A stretch of 64,000 nucleotides of DNA, from positions 49,938 through 113,937 of the forward strand of contig JASGCW010000004.1 in NCBI GenBank assembly GCA_030053945.1, given 5' to 3'. Position 1 is the first letter of the stretch; each line of letters begins with the position of its first letter. The translations under genes and the position numbers were made by a program. The notes under the pieces were generated by a model. That model searched no databases. It saw only the letters and a program-made list of their open reading frames with translations, and was not told where the DNA came from. Below, piece by piece: positions 16,845 through 25,091 of this stretch. Origin of the DNA: Limnohabitans sp. (lineage in GTDB: Bacteria; Bacteroidota; Bacteroidia; Flavobacteriales; Flavobacteriaceae).

Positions 16845-18296
16845 ATGATTTCAAATCTTTTTCAGTACATAGTTTTTCTCTATGCATCTGCACTAACTGT
16901 AATTTATTTAATTTTAATATTCCTAGCGTTTAAGGAGATAAAAAAATACAAAGCAAATGAGAGTAAAGAAATGGATGAGAATTTCTTAAAAACACCATTT
17001 GCTCCTGGTATTTCTATTGTGGCTCCCGCTTATAATGAAGAAATGACGATAATTGAAAATGTCACTTCAATGCTGACACTCAATTATCCTAAATTTGAGG
17101 TAGTTATTGTGAATGACGGAAGTAAAGATAGAACGCTTGAATTATTAATTGAGAATTTCGAATTAGTTGAAACGCCTTTTGCTTATGTAGAAAAAATCAA
17201 AACAAAACCTTTTAAAAGGATTCTAAAATCAACAAATCCAGCATTTTCTAAATTGACTGTTGTTGATAAAGTAAATGGAGGTACAAAGGCAGATGCATCA
17301 AATGCTGGAATTAACGCTTCCTCTTATCCTTATTTCTTATGCACAGATGTAGATTGTATTTTGTCCCGTGATGCACTTGTTAAAATGATAAAACCTTTTT
17401 TGATGAATAAAACTCAAGTCATAGGTGTAGGAGCAACTCTACGTATGGCTAATAGTTGTGTGATTCAAAATGGAGTTATCACAGAGGTTAGAGCACCAAA
17501 AAGAATTATTCCTTTGTTTCAAGAAGTCGAGTATCTGCGAAGCTATTTGATTGGGAAAATGGGTTGGTCAAGAATTAATGCTATAGGGAATATTTCTGGT
17601 GGGTTAGGTATGTTTGATAAGTCGGTTGTGATTGCTGCTGGAGGATATGATCCTCTATCACATGCAGAAGATATGGATTTGACAACTCGTATTATTGGTT
17701 ATATGTGTAACTTTAATAAAGATTACAAAATTGTTCAAATTCCTGATACTTGTTGTTGGACAGAAGGACCTCCTAATATGAAAATACTAAATCGTCAGCG
17801 AACAAGATGGGCTAGAGGATTGCTTCAAATTTTTACTGTTCATAGAAAATATATTTTCAATCACAAATATAAACAGTTAGGTTTGATTACATTGCCATAT
17901 ACATTGCTTTTTGAATTCTCTGCACCCATTATTGAACTCTTTGGTTATTTATATACTATATTTTTATTGATAACTAAAGGAATAAATCCATATTCGGCAG
18001 GCATTATGTTGTTTTTTGTCTATATGTTTGGTATTTGTCTTTCTTTAATTACTATTTACCTAGATAGAATGGTGAACAAGCAATATAAAACTTTTAATGA
18101 ATATTTAAAACTTGTTTTCTTTACTTTAATTGAACCCTTTGTTTATCACCCTTTAATCGTTTTTTATAGCCTTAAGGGATATGTGGATTTCTTATCACGT
18201 AAAAAATTTGAGTGGGGCCAAATGACTAGACAAGGTTTCGAACAAAATAAAAATTTAGAAGTTGCTGTAGAAGCAGAAGCTGATAAAATGAACTAA
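16845..18296 (+). CDS. Processive family 2 glycosyltransferase, membrane polysaccharide synthase
   Basis: A 483-residue inner-membrane enzyme. One N-terminal TM segment (about residues 5-27) precedes a GT2 domain with IVAPAYNEE, VVIVNDGSKDRT, a DxD-type motif in CTDVDCIL, HAEDMDLTTRI and RQRTRWARGL. The last corresponds to the (Q/R)xxRW motif of processive synthases. Three or four TM segments follow (about 345-450). Layout and length resemble PgaC/IcaA, hyaluronan and cellulose-type synthases that polymerise and export a glycan together. Neighbouring TPR-barrel and DUF4838 genes support export across the outer membrane. The sugar is unknown. Confidence 0.92.
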   Translation: MISNLFQYIVFLYASALTVIYLILIFLAFKEIKKYKANESKEMDENFLKTPFAPGISIVAPAYNEEMTIIENVTSMLTLNYPKFEVVIVNDGSKDRTLELLIENFELVETPFAYVEKIKTKPFKRILKSTNPAFSKLTVVDKVNGGTKADASNAGINASSYPYFLCTDVDCILSRDALVKMIKPFLMNKTQVIGVGATLRMANSCVIQNGVITEVRAPKRIIPLFQEVEYLRSYLIGKMGWSRINAIGNISGGLGMFDKSVVIAAGGYDPLSHAEDMDLTTRIIGYMCNFNKDYKIVQIPDTCCWTEGPPNMKILNRQRTRWARGLLQIFTVHRKYIFNHKYKQLGLITLPYTLLFEFSAPIIELFGYLYTIFLLITKGINPYSAGIMLFFVYMFGICLSLITIYLDRMVNKQYKTFNEYLKLVFFTLIEPFVYHPLIVFYSLKGYVDFLSRKKFEWGQMTRQGFEQNKNLEVAVEAEADKMN

Positions 18297-18309
18297 TTGC
18301 CAAAATATA

Positions 18310-21075
18310 ATGTCTCTATATAAATTTAGATTTTTCTTCTTTTTTTTACTAAATGTTAGTTTGTTAAATGCTCAGGATACAATGGAAGAGTATTCCATTA
18401 TGGCTAAGAATTACATAAAAAAACAGGAATGGGAAAACGCAAAAAAAATAATTGATGAAGGTTTAAAGCAAGACGAAACAGATTCTAATCTTAAAATGCT
18501 TCTTGGTAAATATTATTATTATAAGAAGGATTATAAAAATGCAAGGTACCATTTAGTTAAATCATTACAATTTGACAAAACTAACTTAGATGCGAAGCAA
18601 TTATTGGTCAATGTAGAGATGAATTCGAAGCATTACTCCAGTGCAATTTGTTATATCAACGAACTATTAGAAATAAATCCCTACTGGAAACAATTATGGA
18701 TTAAAAAAATTGAAATTTATAGATTGCAAGGTAATTTAGTTGAGACATCTAGGTTATTGAAAAGATTAAATCAAATTTATCCAGAAGATACAACTATTCA
18801 AAAAGATTATATTTACAATACCCAGCAAGAAATTATCCGATTAAAAAAAGAAGGTAAGTTTACACAGGCTTTATCTTTAGCGGAGGATTTGGCAAAAATG
18901 GACAGTCAACAACCAGATATGTATGTTGATATAATCAACACGCTTTTGTCTGCTGGTGATAAAGAGAAAGCATTGATGTATGCAGAAAAAGGAATCCAAA
19001 AGTTTCCTAACGTCAGAGAATATACAATCAAGAAAGTAGGGATATTATCTGAAATGAATAGGAATACAGAAGCTGTAGAGTTTCTTCAAAAACAGATGGC
19101 GAAAAAACCAGATGCACAACTTCAAAAGTATTATGATGATATTTTAACGGAATCAGCTAGAATTCAGGCTAATAATGATCCTTATACGTTGTATGGCAAA
19201 ATTTTAGAAAAAAATCCAGGTAATGAAGAAGCTTTAACCTACTTGATAAATAACGCTATCAGTAAAGGATATTATAACGATGCACTTGGCTATATAGCAA
19301 AGGCAAAAAAATCTAAAGGAGAAACCAAAGAAATTTTATCAAAGGAATATTTTATATATAAACAGTTAGGGAATGAGTCTAAGGCTAATCAATTTTTATT
19401 GAAATTGTATAGCAAATTCCCAAATGATTCTGATGTAAAAGATGATTATTTAGCTTTCCAATATGCTAATGCTAAGCAACTAATGCAAGATGGCAATCAT
19501 ATTGATGCTATTGATGTTTTAGAAAAAATTGTAGCTCAAAAAAATTCCAATGATTATTTAGAACCAGCAAAATTAGGATTGTTTCAATGTTATTTAAAAA
19601 CAGGTTTGCACGATAAAGCACTTGTGGTTATCAATGATTTTTTGAAGAAACAACCTAATGATGAGTCAAAACAGTTAAAGAAAATTAGTGCTCTAGTGGT
19701 TTCAGATGATTACAAAAATGCTTTTGATATGTATTTACAACTAATCGAAAAAGCAAAGGAGCCCAAAAAATCAATTTATAAAAATGGTTTTGAAGAAAAT
19801 GGTTTGTTATATATAAAAAAATCTATCGAAGAGCAAAATTTGGACAATGCCTATGATATAACAAAGAAAATACTTCAGTTGAAACCTAACAGTAAACCTG
19901 CTTTACAGTATGCAATCAATTTGGCATATCAAATGAATGAAGTAGATGATATGTTTCAAAATGCAAAACAAGCTACAGAACAATATCCTGATGATTTGCA
20001 ATTTAAAGTAAAATTAGCAGAAGCATTTACTGCAAAAAAAGAACACGACAAAGCAATTGCAGAAGTTTTACCTTTATTAGAGAAATACCCACATAGTAAG
20101 TCGCTTGCAGGAGTTTATTCTGAAAATGCTCATAAAAAAGCTAAAGATTTAATGAAGCAAAAGCAAAATGAGGCTGCTTTACAATTGGTTAATTCTGCTT
20201 TGCGTTATGATGTTAATAATCTTGATTTAAAGTATGATAAAGGATTGTTACTAGAAACTAAAAAAGAATATGATTCTGCTTACGCTTATCAGAAAATTTA
20301 CCAACCTTCTTTGCTTGAATTATCAGATTTTAAAAGACATTTAGAAACATTGAAGAATAAAATGTATAAAAACGAAATTGGGTTATATCATTTGCGTAGT
20401 AGGTTGAAAGATAATCAGGAGTATTCCTTGATATCAACTTTAGAATATGTCAGAAAAAATGCTAAGAATACGTATATGTTTCGTATTAACTATTCAGGTA
20501 GGGAAGAAGGTGCTGGAGTGCAGCCTATAGCTGAATGGTATCACGTTTTTACCGATAAATTATACACAAAAGTAAATGTGGGTTATGGGACTCAATATTT
20601 TCCTAAAATTTCTGGTCAATTATCGGTTTTTAAAGCTTTTAAAAATGATTACGAAGTCGAGTTAGGTGCAGGATACAGACAATTGCCTGATGATATTCAA
20701 ATGATTCAAGGTACATTAGGTGTTTCAAAAGACTGGGAAAAAGTATGGTGGAATGTAAAGGCAAACGTCTTTACAATTGACAATGTGTTGTTTTATAATT
20801 GTAGTTCAGATACTCGTTTTTTTGTACTTAATGAGAAAAAAAGTTATATGCAATTAGTTGGTTCCATAGGTACTGTTTCAGATATTCAATCATTGAATTT
20901 TAATTTGTATCAAACTTGGAATGCATTTAATACTATGGTAGGTGCGGGACCTAAATATATGTTAAACTCAAATATTACCTTAGGCTTGTTAGGGAGTTGG
21001 AATACAATTAAAGTTACTGATAGCAAATATACTAGTATGTATAATCTTTATTTTCAAACTCAAATAGCATTCTAG
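18310..21075 (+). CDS. TPR protein with C-terminal YaiO-type outer-membrane beta-barrel
   Basis: A 921-residue envelope protein. A signal peptide (FRFFFFFLLNVSLLNAQ) is followed by many TPR units over about residues 25-690, for example AKKIIDEGLKQDETDSN and ARYHLVKSLQFDKTNLD. The last 230 residues have alternating aromatic beta strands (VGYGTQYFPKISGQLSVF, YEVELGAGYRQLPDD) of the YaiO-family barrel. TPR plus barrel is the plan of PgaA, AlgK/AlgE and BcsC, the outer-membrane exporters of synthase-dependent polysaccharides. It follows the GT2 gene by 13 nt, which supports that role. Confidence 0.88.
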   Translation: MSLYKFRFFFFFLLNVSLLNAQDTMEEYSIMAKNYIKKQEWENAKKIIDEGLKQDETDSNLKMLLGKYYYYKKDYKNARYHLVKSLQFDKTNLDAKQLLVNVEMNSKHYSSAICYINELLEINPYWKQLWIKKIEIYRLQGNLVETSRLLKRLNQIYPEDTTIQKDYIYNTQQEIIRLKKEGKFTQALSLAEDLAKMDSQQPDMYVDIINTLLSAGDKEKALMYAEKGIQKFPNVREYTIKKVGILSEMNRNTEAVEFLQKQMAKKPDAQLQKYYDDILTESARIQANNDPYTLYGKILEKNPGNEEALTYLINNAISKGYYNDALGYIAKAKKSKGETKEILSKEYFIYKQLGNESKANQFLLKLYSKFPNDSDVKDDYLAFQYANAKQLMQDGNHIDAIDVLEKIVAQKNSNDYLEPAKLGLFQCYLKTGLHDKALVVINDFLKKQPNDESKQLKKISALVVSDDYKNAFDMYLQLIEKAKEPKKSIYKNGFEENGLLYIKKSIEEQNLDNAYDITKKILQLKPNSKPALQYAINLAYQMNEVDDMFQNAKQATEQYPDDLQFKVKLAEAFTAKKEHDKAIAEVLPLLEKYPHSKSLAGVYSENAHKKAKDLMKQKQNEAALQLVNSALRYDVNNLDLKYDKGLLLETKKEYDSAYAYQKIYQPSLLELSDFKRHLETLKNKMYKNEIGLYHLRSRLKDNQEYSLISTLEYVRKNAKNTYMFRINYSGREEGAGVQPIAEWYHVFTDKLYTKVNVGYGTQYFPKISGQLSVFKAFKNDYEVELGAGYRQLPDDIQMIQGTLGVSKDWEKVWWNVKANVFTIDNVLFYNCSSDTRFFVLNEKKSYMQLVGSIGTVSDIQSLNFNLYQTWNAFNTMVGAGPKYMLNSNITLGLLGSWNTIKVTDSKYTSMYNLYFQTQIAF

Positions 21076-21077
21076 TA

Positions 21078-23243
21078 TTGGACAAATTTAAAAAAATAAC
21101 AAAGCAATTGTTGGGAACTCTATTGAAAACGAGTTTTGGCTTTGCATTGTTTTTTCTGTTTGCAGGCTGTACTTTAAAGTCTAATGTTGATCAAAAAGAT
21201 ATTAAGTTATATTCAGATTCATATACTATTATTTTTGAATCAGAAAATAAGCTTGAAACTATTAAAGAGGATTTTTTTTATAAAGATTTTTTGAATAGAA
21301 GTTCAGATAAAGGTATTGTTTCTAGTGATGAATCCAATACTAAAGGATTTCAAATCAAACTTGTTTTGTTTTCAGGACATTTGTTTGATTATGAAATTAA
21401 AACTGAAAAAAATATAATTCAACTAATTGCAAATTCTGAAAAAAATCTAAAATGGCTTTTTAATCAATTTTTGAAAAAGCTTAGCTTACAAGACGACCGA
21501 ATTGCCACTCAAGATTTATTGCCTGCGATAATTGATATCCAGCAATGCGCTGTAAAATTTCCATTTGAATATCGTGAAGCGCATTTCAATCCTAATTTAA
21601 AGGCTAATTCTGAGATTAAATATAATTCCAACAATGTAGAAAATGATTGGGGTATTTGGGGGCATAACCTCGGAAAATTATTGTTAGATGAGGGGGATTC
21701 TGAAACTTTTGCTGTAATTGAAAACCAAAAAAACAACAAACAATGGTGTTTTTCATCAGGTGCGACCTATACTTTTTTAGAGAATTATATCATTGATAAT
21801 TTTGGGATAGATTCAAAAACGACTTGTTCGTTTATGATTGTACCCAATGATAATAAGTTGGTCTGTCAATGTGAAAAATGTAAAAAAGAAGGGAATACAC
21901 TTTCAAATGCTTCTCCTTCAGTTTTTAATTTGCTAGAAAAGTTAGCATCTAAGTTTCCTAATTATAATTTTTTTACTACAGCTTATTTAACGGTTCAAGA
22001 TTTACCTGCTAAAAAAATGCCTAAGAATGTTGGGGTGATGATGAGTACGATAGATTTTCCTAAAAATATAAATTTTCAGAATAAGTCAAAAGCAAAGCTT
22101 TTTGAAAATAAATTACGAGGATGGAAGCAAAAAATTAAGAAAGTTTATTTGTGGGATTATGTTTCAAACTTTGATGATTATCTTACTGTGTATCCATTTT
22201 TGTACAGATTACAAAAACAATTAATTTATTTTAATGAAATAGGAGCCGAAGGTGTTTTTTTGAATGGTAGTGGTTATGATTATTCTAGTTTTCAAGAGCT
22301 AAAAACATTTGTTTCTTCTGCTTTATTAATAAATCCAAAGTTAAATATTGAGACACTTGTAAGTGATTTTTTTAAGCAAGAGTTTCCTCAAAATTATAAA
22401 ATGCTATCGGATTATTATTTAAGTATTGAAAATGAAGCTAGTCTTAAAAATTATTCTACTGGAATATATGATGATACTTTGCAAAATGTAAATCCTTCTA
22501 AGTTTTTTCAATTTTATGCTAAATTAGAAACAGCCATAGCTAATGCCCAGACTAAGGAAAAATCTAAATTAGAAGAGCTTTTAACTGGTTTAAGTTTTAC
22601 TTATTTGAAACTTGTTATGAGACAAATTAATGGAAAAAATGGTTTCTTTGAAATAGATACTCCGGGTAAATTGCAGGTAAAAAGTAAAGTTGTTAAGGCT
22701 TATGAAAACCTAAAAAAATATATTAATTATTCTAGTTTTAAAAACTACAAAGAAGAAAACGGAGCTATTCTAGTATTTCTAAATGAGTTTGAGAAAAAGC
22801 TTTTAATCCCAAGAGATAGTAATAAGCTATTTGGAAAAAAAATACAAGCATTGTCAAAATTAGACGAAGACTATCAAGATATTAGCCTTTTAATAGATAA
22901 TTCGATTGGTTTTTTATGCGATTATCATATAGGTTGGTTTTTATCTACACAAGAAGATTTGGTTTTGCAGTTACCAAGCGTTGAATTAAATAAAGCAACA
23001 CTAAAAATTAATTTCTTGAATGATCCTTATTTGTCAATTTATAAGCCAGTAAGGGTAGAAGTGTATAAAAATGATTCTTTGTTTAAAATTTTAAAAGAGC
23101 AAGATGAGGTTAAGTCAAACGAAAGTACAATAGCGACTTTTGCAACAGAGTTGTCTATAAAGAAAAATGAAAAAATAGTTTTGAGAATTATAAAAGATGA
23201 AAAAAATAAGAAAATTGCTTGTGATGAAATACAATTACTTTAA
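21078..23243 (+). CDS. DUF4838 lipoprotein
   Basis: A 721-residue predicted lipoprotein: the N-terminal hydrophobic stretch ends in a lipobox (FALFFLFAGC). The central region fits DUF4838, a predicted glycoside-hydrolase-like TIM barrel, with the CQCEKCK cluster (about residue 265) and MSTIDFPKN. The start is a TTG 2 nt after the previous stop; no nearby ATG would keep the lipoprotein signal. In this operon it could trim or modify the exported polysaccharide, as PgaB does in another system. That role is inferred from context. Confidence 0.75.
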   Translation: MDKFKKITKQLLGTLLKTSFGFALFFLFAGCTLKSNVDQKDIKLYSDSYTIIFESENKLETIKEDFFYKDFLNRSSDKGIVSSDESNTKGFQIKLVLFSGHLFDYEIKTEKNIIQLIANSEKNLKWLFNQFLKKLSLQDDRIATQDLLPAIIDIQQCAVKFPFEYREAHFNPNLKANSEIKYNSNNVENDWGIWGHNLGKLLLDEGDSETFAVIENQKNNKQWCFSSGATYTFLENYIIDNFGIDSKTTCSFMIVPNDNKLVCQCEKCKKEGNTLSNASPSVFNLLEKLASKFPNYNFFTTAYLTVQDLPAKKMPKNVGVMMSTIDFPKNINFQNKSKAKLFENKLRGWKQKIKKVYLWDYVSNFDDYLTVYPFLYRLQKQLIYFNEIGAEGVFLNGSGYDYSSFQELKTFVSSALLINPKLNIETLVSDFFKQEFPQNYKMLSDYYLSIENEASLKNYSTGIYDDTLQNVNPSKFFQFYAKLETAIANAQTKEKSKLEELLTGLSFTYLKLVMRQINGKNGFFEIDTPGKLQVKSKVVKAYENLKKYINYSSFKNYKEENGAILVFLNEFEKKLLIPRDSNKLFGKKIQALSKLDEDYQDISLLIDNSIGFLCDYHIGWFLSTQEDLVLQLPSVELNKATLKINFLNDPYLSIYKPVRVEVYKNDSLFKILKEQDEVKSNESTIATFATELSIKKNEKIVLRIIKDEKNKKIACDEIQLL

Positions 23244-23778
23244 TAAACTATCGTCTTCACATTTGCTGTTAAAGTTTGTGTTGTTAGTATGTTTATCACT
23301 TTTTTATAGTTGTGATGAAAAAAGTCAAACGACAACATTAAAAGTAAAAGATCCACAAAGACATTATTTTCCTATTTCGCAAGGAGAAAAGCTGCATATA
23401 TTTTATCCTGTAACTAATACTGGCGATGCGCTTTTAGAAATTAAAGAAATTCAAACTTCTTGCGGTTGTGTAGTTGTAGATGAGTCTACAACAAAAGATA
23501 TTTCGCCTAAAAAAACTGGCTACCTTCATTTTATTTATGATACCAATAAAAATACAGGTTATGTGCAACATCAAATTTATTTGTATGGTAATTTTGCTAA
23601 ACAAAAGGGTGTAGAATTAAGTTTTGATACACACGTTGTTCCTAGTAGCCTATATACAAAAGATTATGAAGAAATTTATAAGGAAATTCAAGAGGAGGAA
23701 GGCGATATTGTAGATAAAATGAAAGCATTAGAAAAACAAAAGAACTATTATACGGGAGATTCTCCTGAAGAATCATAA
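23224..23778 (+). CDS. DUF1573 lipoprotein
   Basis: A 184-residue predicted lipoprotein (signal LLLKFVLLVCLSLFYSC) with one DUF1573 Ig-like domain. The typical block is FYPVTNTGDALLEIKEIQTS followed by CGCVV. An in-frame ATG at 23197 is possible, but both starts overlap the preceding gene; I prefer 23224 for a shorter signal peptide. It ends with an acidic coiled tail (EIQEEEGDIVDKMKALEKQ). It is the last gene of the polysaccharide-like operon and probably an outer-membrane-attached accessory. Confidence 0.85.
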   Translation: MKYNYFNKLSSSHLLLKFVLLVCLSLFYSCDEKSQTTTLKVKDPQRHYFPISQGEKLHIFYPVTNTGDALLEIKEIQTSCGCVVVDESTTKDISPKKTGYLHFIYDTNKNTGYVQHQIYLYGNFAKQKGVELSFDTHVVPSSLYTKDYEEIYKEIQEEEGDIVDKMKALEKQKNYYTGDSPEES

Positions 23779-23858
23779 TTTTGTTTTAGTTTTTATTTTT
23801 AAAAAATTCGTTTTTTTCCGAATAATATTCTATTTTTATTTTGTTTTTATGAAAAAAA

Positions 23859-23910
23859 TAGAAAAATAACAAGTTTATTTTTTTATTTCAAAGAAAAAGT
23901 TCTAAGTTTG
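23859..23910 (+). promoter_or_regulatory. Promoter of the cysteine operon with upstream TAGAAAAATAA element
   Basis: The -7 box TAAGTTTG is at 23903-23910. TAGAAAAATAA at 23859-23869 lies 44 nt upstream, almost the same position as in both methionine promoters. The start codon of leader peptide 1 follows the -7 box by only 10 nt, so the transcript begins almost at the leader ATG. Confidence 0.7.
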
Positions 23911-23920
23911 CATCACAATT

Positions 23921-23974
23921 ATGAAGACAAATATTAAAAATATCAACTGTTGTATCTGCTGCTCAAAATCTTGA
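23921..23974 (+). CDS. Cysteine-rich leader peptide 1
   Basis: A 17-codon ORF ending NCCICCSKS, with Cys at codons 10, 11, 13 and 14. GAGGAGT (23973-23979) overlaps the stop codon and can pair with the 5' arm of the following terminator. The arrangement is a ribosome-mediated attenuator sensing Cys-tRNA. Confidence 0.9.
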   Translation: MKTNIKNINCCICCSKS

Positions 23975-24021
23975 GGAGTAGAATTGTTGTATATTTAAAA
24001 AAGATAAAAGCAATAACTAAA

Positions 24022-24048
24022 ACTCCTCACTTCGTGGGGAGTTTTTTT
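24022..24048 (+). terminator. Attenuator terminator, cysteine unit 1
   Basis: ACTCCTCAC/GTGGGGAGT makes a 9-bp stem (one G-T pair) with a TTC loop and a T run. GAGGAGT at 23973-23979 is the competing antiterminator strand, with 7 perfect pairs. Confidence 0.9.
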
Positions 24049-24073
24049 ATATCCAAAATTTAGAAAATTCAAA

Positions 24074-24172
24074 ATGAATAAAAATAATAAAATAGTAGTA
24101 AAATTTAATGCAAACGCTTCTTGCTGTTGTTGTTGCCAACTTCGGTGGGAGGTCGTGTGTACTATTTATTAA
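24074..24172 (+). CDS. Cysteine-rich leader peptide 2
   Basis: A 32-codon ORF with five consecutive Cys codons (17-21, ASCCCCCQLRWEVV) and another Cys at codon 29. It lies downstream of the first cysteine attenuator and before its own terminator. GAGGTC (24149-24154) in its late codons can pair with the terminator 5' arm. GAGGTCGTGTGT here is identical to the same segment of methionine leader 2. Confidence 0.9.
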   Translation: MNKNNKIVVKFNANASCCCCCQLRWEVVCTIY

Positions 24173-24198
24173 TCTTTGGTTATATATATAATTGTGCG

Positions 24199-24226
24199 GG
24201 CCTCTTGAATTTCAAGAGGCCTTTTT
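24199..24226 (+). terminator. Attenuator terminator, cysteine unit 2
   Basis: GGCCTCTTGA/TCAAGAGGCC is a perfect 10-bp stem with an ATT loop and five T. GAGGTC at 24149-24154 is the competing strand (6 pairs, one G-U). Confidence 0.88.
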
Positions 24227-24242
24227 ATTTAAAAAAAATGTT

Positions 24243-24938
24243 ATGACAGAACAAATAAAAAACTTTTTAAATTATTCGAATGACTTAACTGAAAGTCTTC
24301 GTTTTTTGAGTGAAAATTTTACAGGGAAGATAGTTTTTTCGACTAGTTTCGGTATAGAAGACCAAGTAATTACTAATGAAATTTTTACTAATAAATTAAA
24401 TAATATTGAAGTATTTACACTAGATACAGGTAGATTATTTCCAGAAACATATTCGGTTTGGGATAAAACCACTCTGCAATATGGAAATCAAATAAAAGCA
24501 TATTATCCGCAAGCCTCTAAACTTGAAAAATATGTGAATCAAAACGGAATCAATGGTTTTTATGCCAGTGTTGAAAATAGAAAAGAATGTTGCTCTATCC
24601 GTAAGGTTGAACCTTTAAATAGGGCTTTGGAAGGAGTTAATCTTTGGATAACTGGACTAAGAGCTGAGCAATCACAAAACCGTCAAAATGTACAATTGTT
24701 AGAATGGGATCAAAACTTCAAACTTTATAAATACAATCCGCTACTTAATTGGACATTAGAAGAAGTAGTAAGTTATTTAAAACAAAATGGAGTTCCTTAT
24801 AATGTTCTACACGACAAAGGTTATGTAAGTATAGGTTGTGCACCGTGTACCCGAGCCATCAAAGAAGGAGAAGATTTTAGAGCAGGACGCTGGTGGTGGG
24901 AAGACCAATCGAAAAAAGAATGTGGATTACATAAGTAA
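24243..24938 (+). CDS. cysH: Assimilatory APS/PAPS reductase, [4Fe-4S] type
   Basis: A 231-residue enzyme that reduces adenylylsulfate to sulfite with thioredoxin. The nucleotide-binding SFGIEDQV is present. KECCSIRK, GCAPCTR and KKECGLHK give the CC...CxxC cluster ligands plus the C-terminal catalytic Cys. That pattern is characteristic of enzymes that use APS directly. No APS kinase (cysC) occurs in the window, which agrees. I chose ATG 24243 because the longer frame (TTG at 24192) runs through the attenuator terminator. It is the first structural gene after the tandem cysteine attenuators. Confidence 0.95.
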   Translation: MTEQIKNFLNYSNDLTESLRFLSENFTGKIVFSTSFGIEDQVITNEIFTNKLNNIEVFTLDTGRLFPETYSVWDKTTLQYGNQIKAYYPQASKLEKYVNQNGINGFYASVENRKECCSIRKVEPLNRALEGVNLWITGLRAEQSQNRQNVQLLEWDQNFKLYKYNPLLNWTLEEVVSYLKQNGVPYNVLHDKGYVSIGCAPCTRAIKEGEDFRAGRWWWEDQSKKECGLHK

Positions 24939-25091
24939 AATTAGAAGTTAGAAATCAGAATTTAGAAATGTTCAACTTTGCGAACCTTGCGTAAAACCTT
25001 TGCGATCGTAGAAGTTAAAATCTTTGTGAAACTTAGTGCTTTCCTTTGTGAAACTCAGTGTGACAAACCTTAAACCTTAAACAAAAAATAA
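24939..25091. repeat. Intergenic repeat of CTTTGTG/CTTTGCG type
   Basis: Several related short units occur in a row, such as CTTTGCGAACCTTGCG, CTTTGTGAAACTTAGTG and CTTTGTGAAACTCAGTG. Similar units recur at 29340-29400 and 33755-33790. They lie between co-oriented genes and probably do not end transcription. Confidence 0.6.

Noticed and set aside
24192..24242. Longer cysH start at TTG 24192
   Set aside because: The extra residues would be encoded by the attenuator terminator and are not family-like; ATG 24243 gives a normal N-terminus.
24939..25085. CRISPR-like array in the CTTTGTG repeat region
   Set aside because: Units are short, irregular and not separated by unique spacers, and there are no cas genes.
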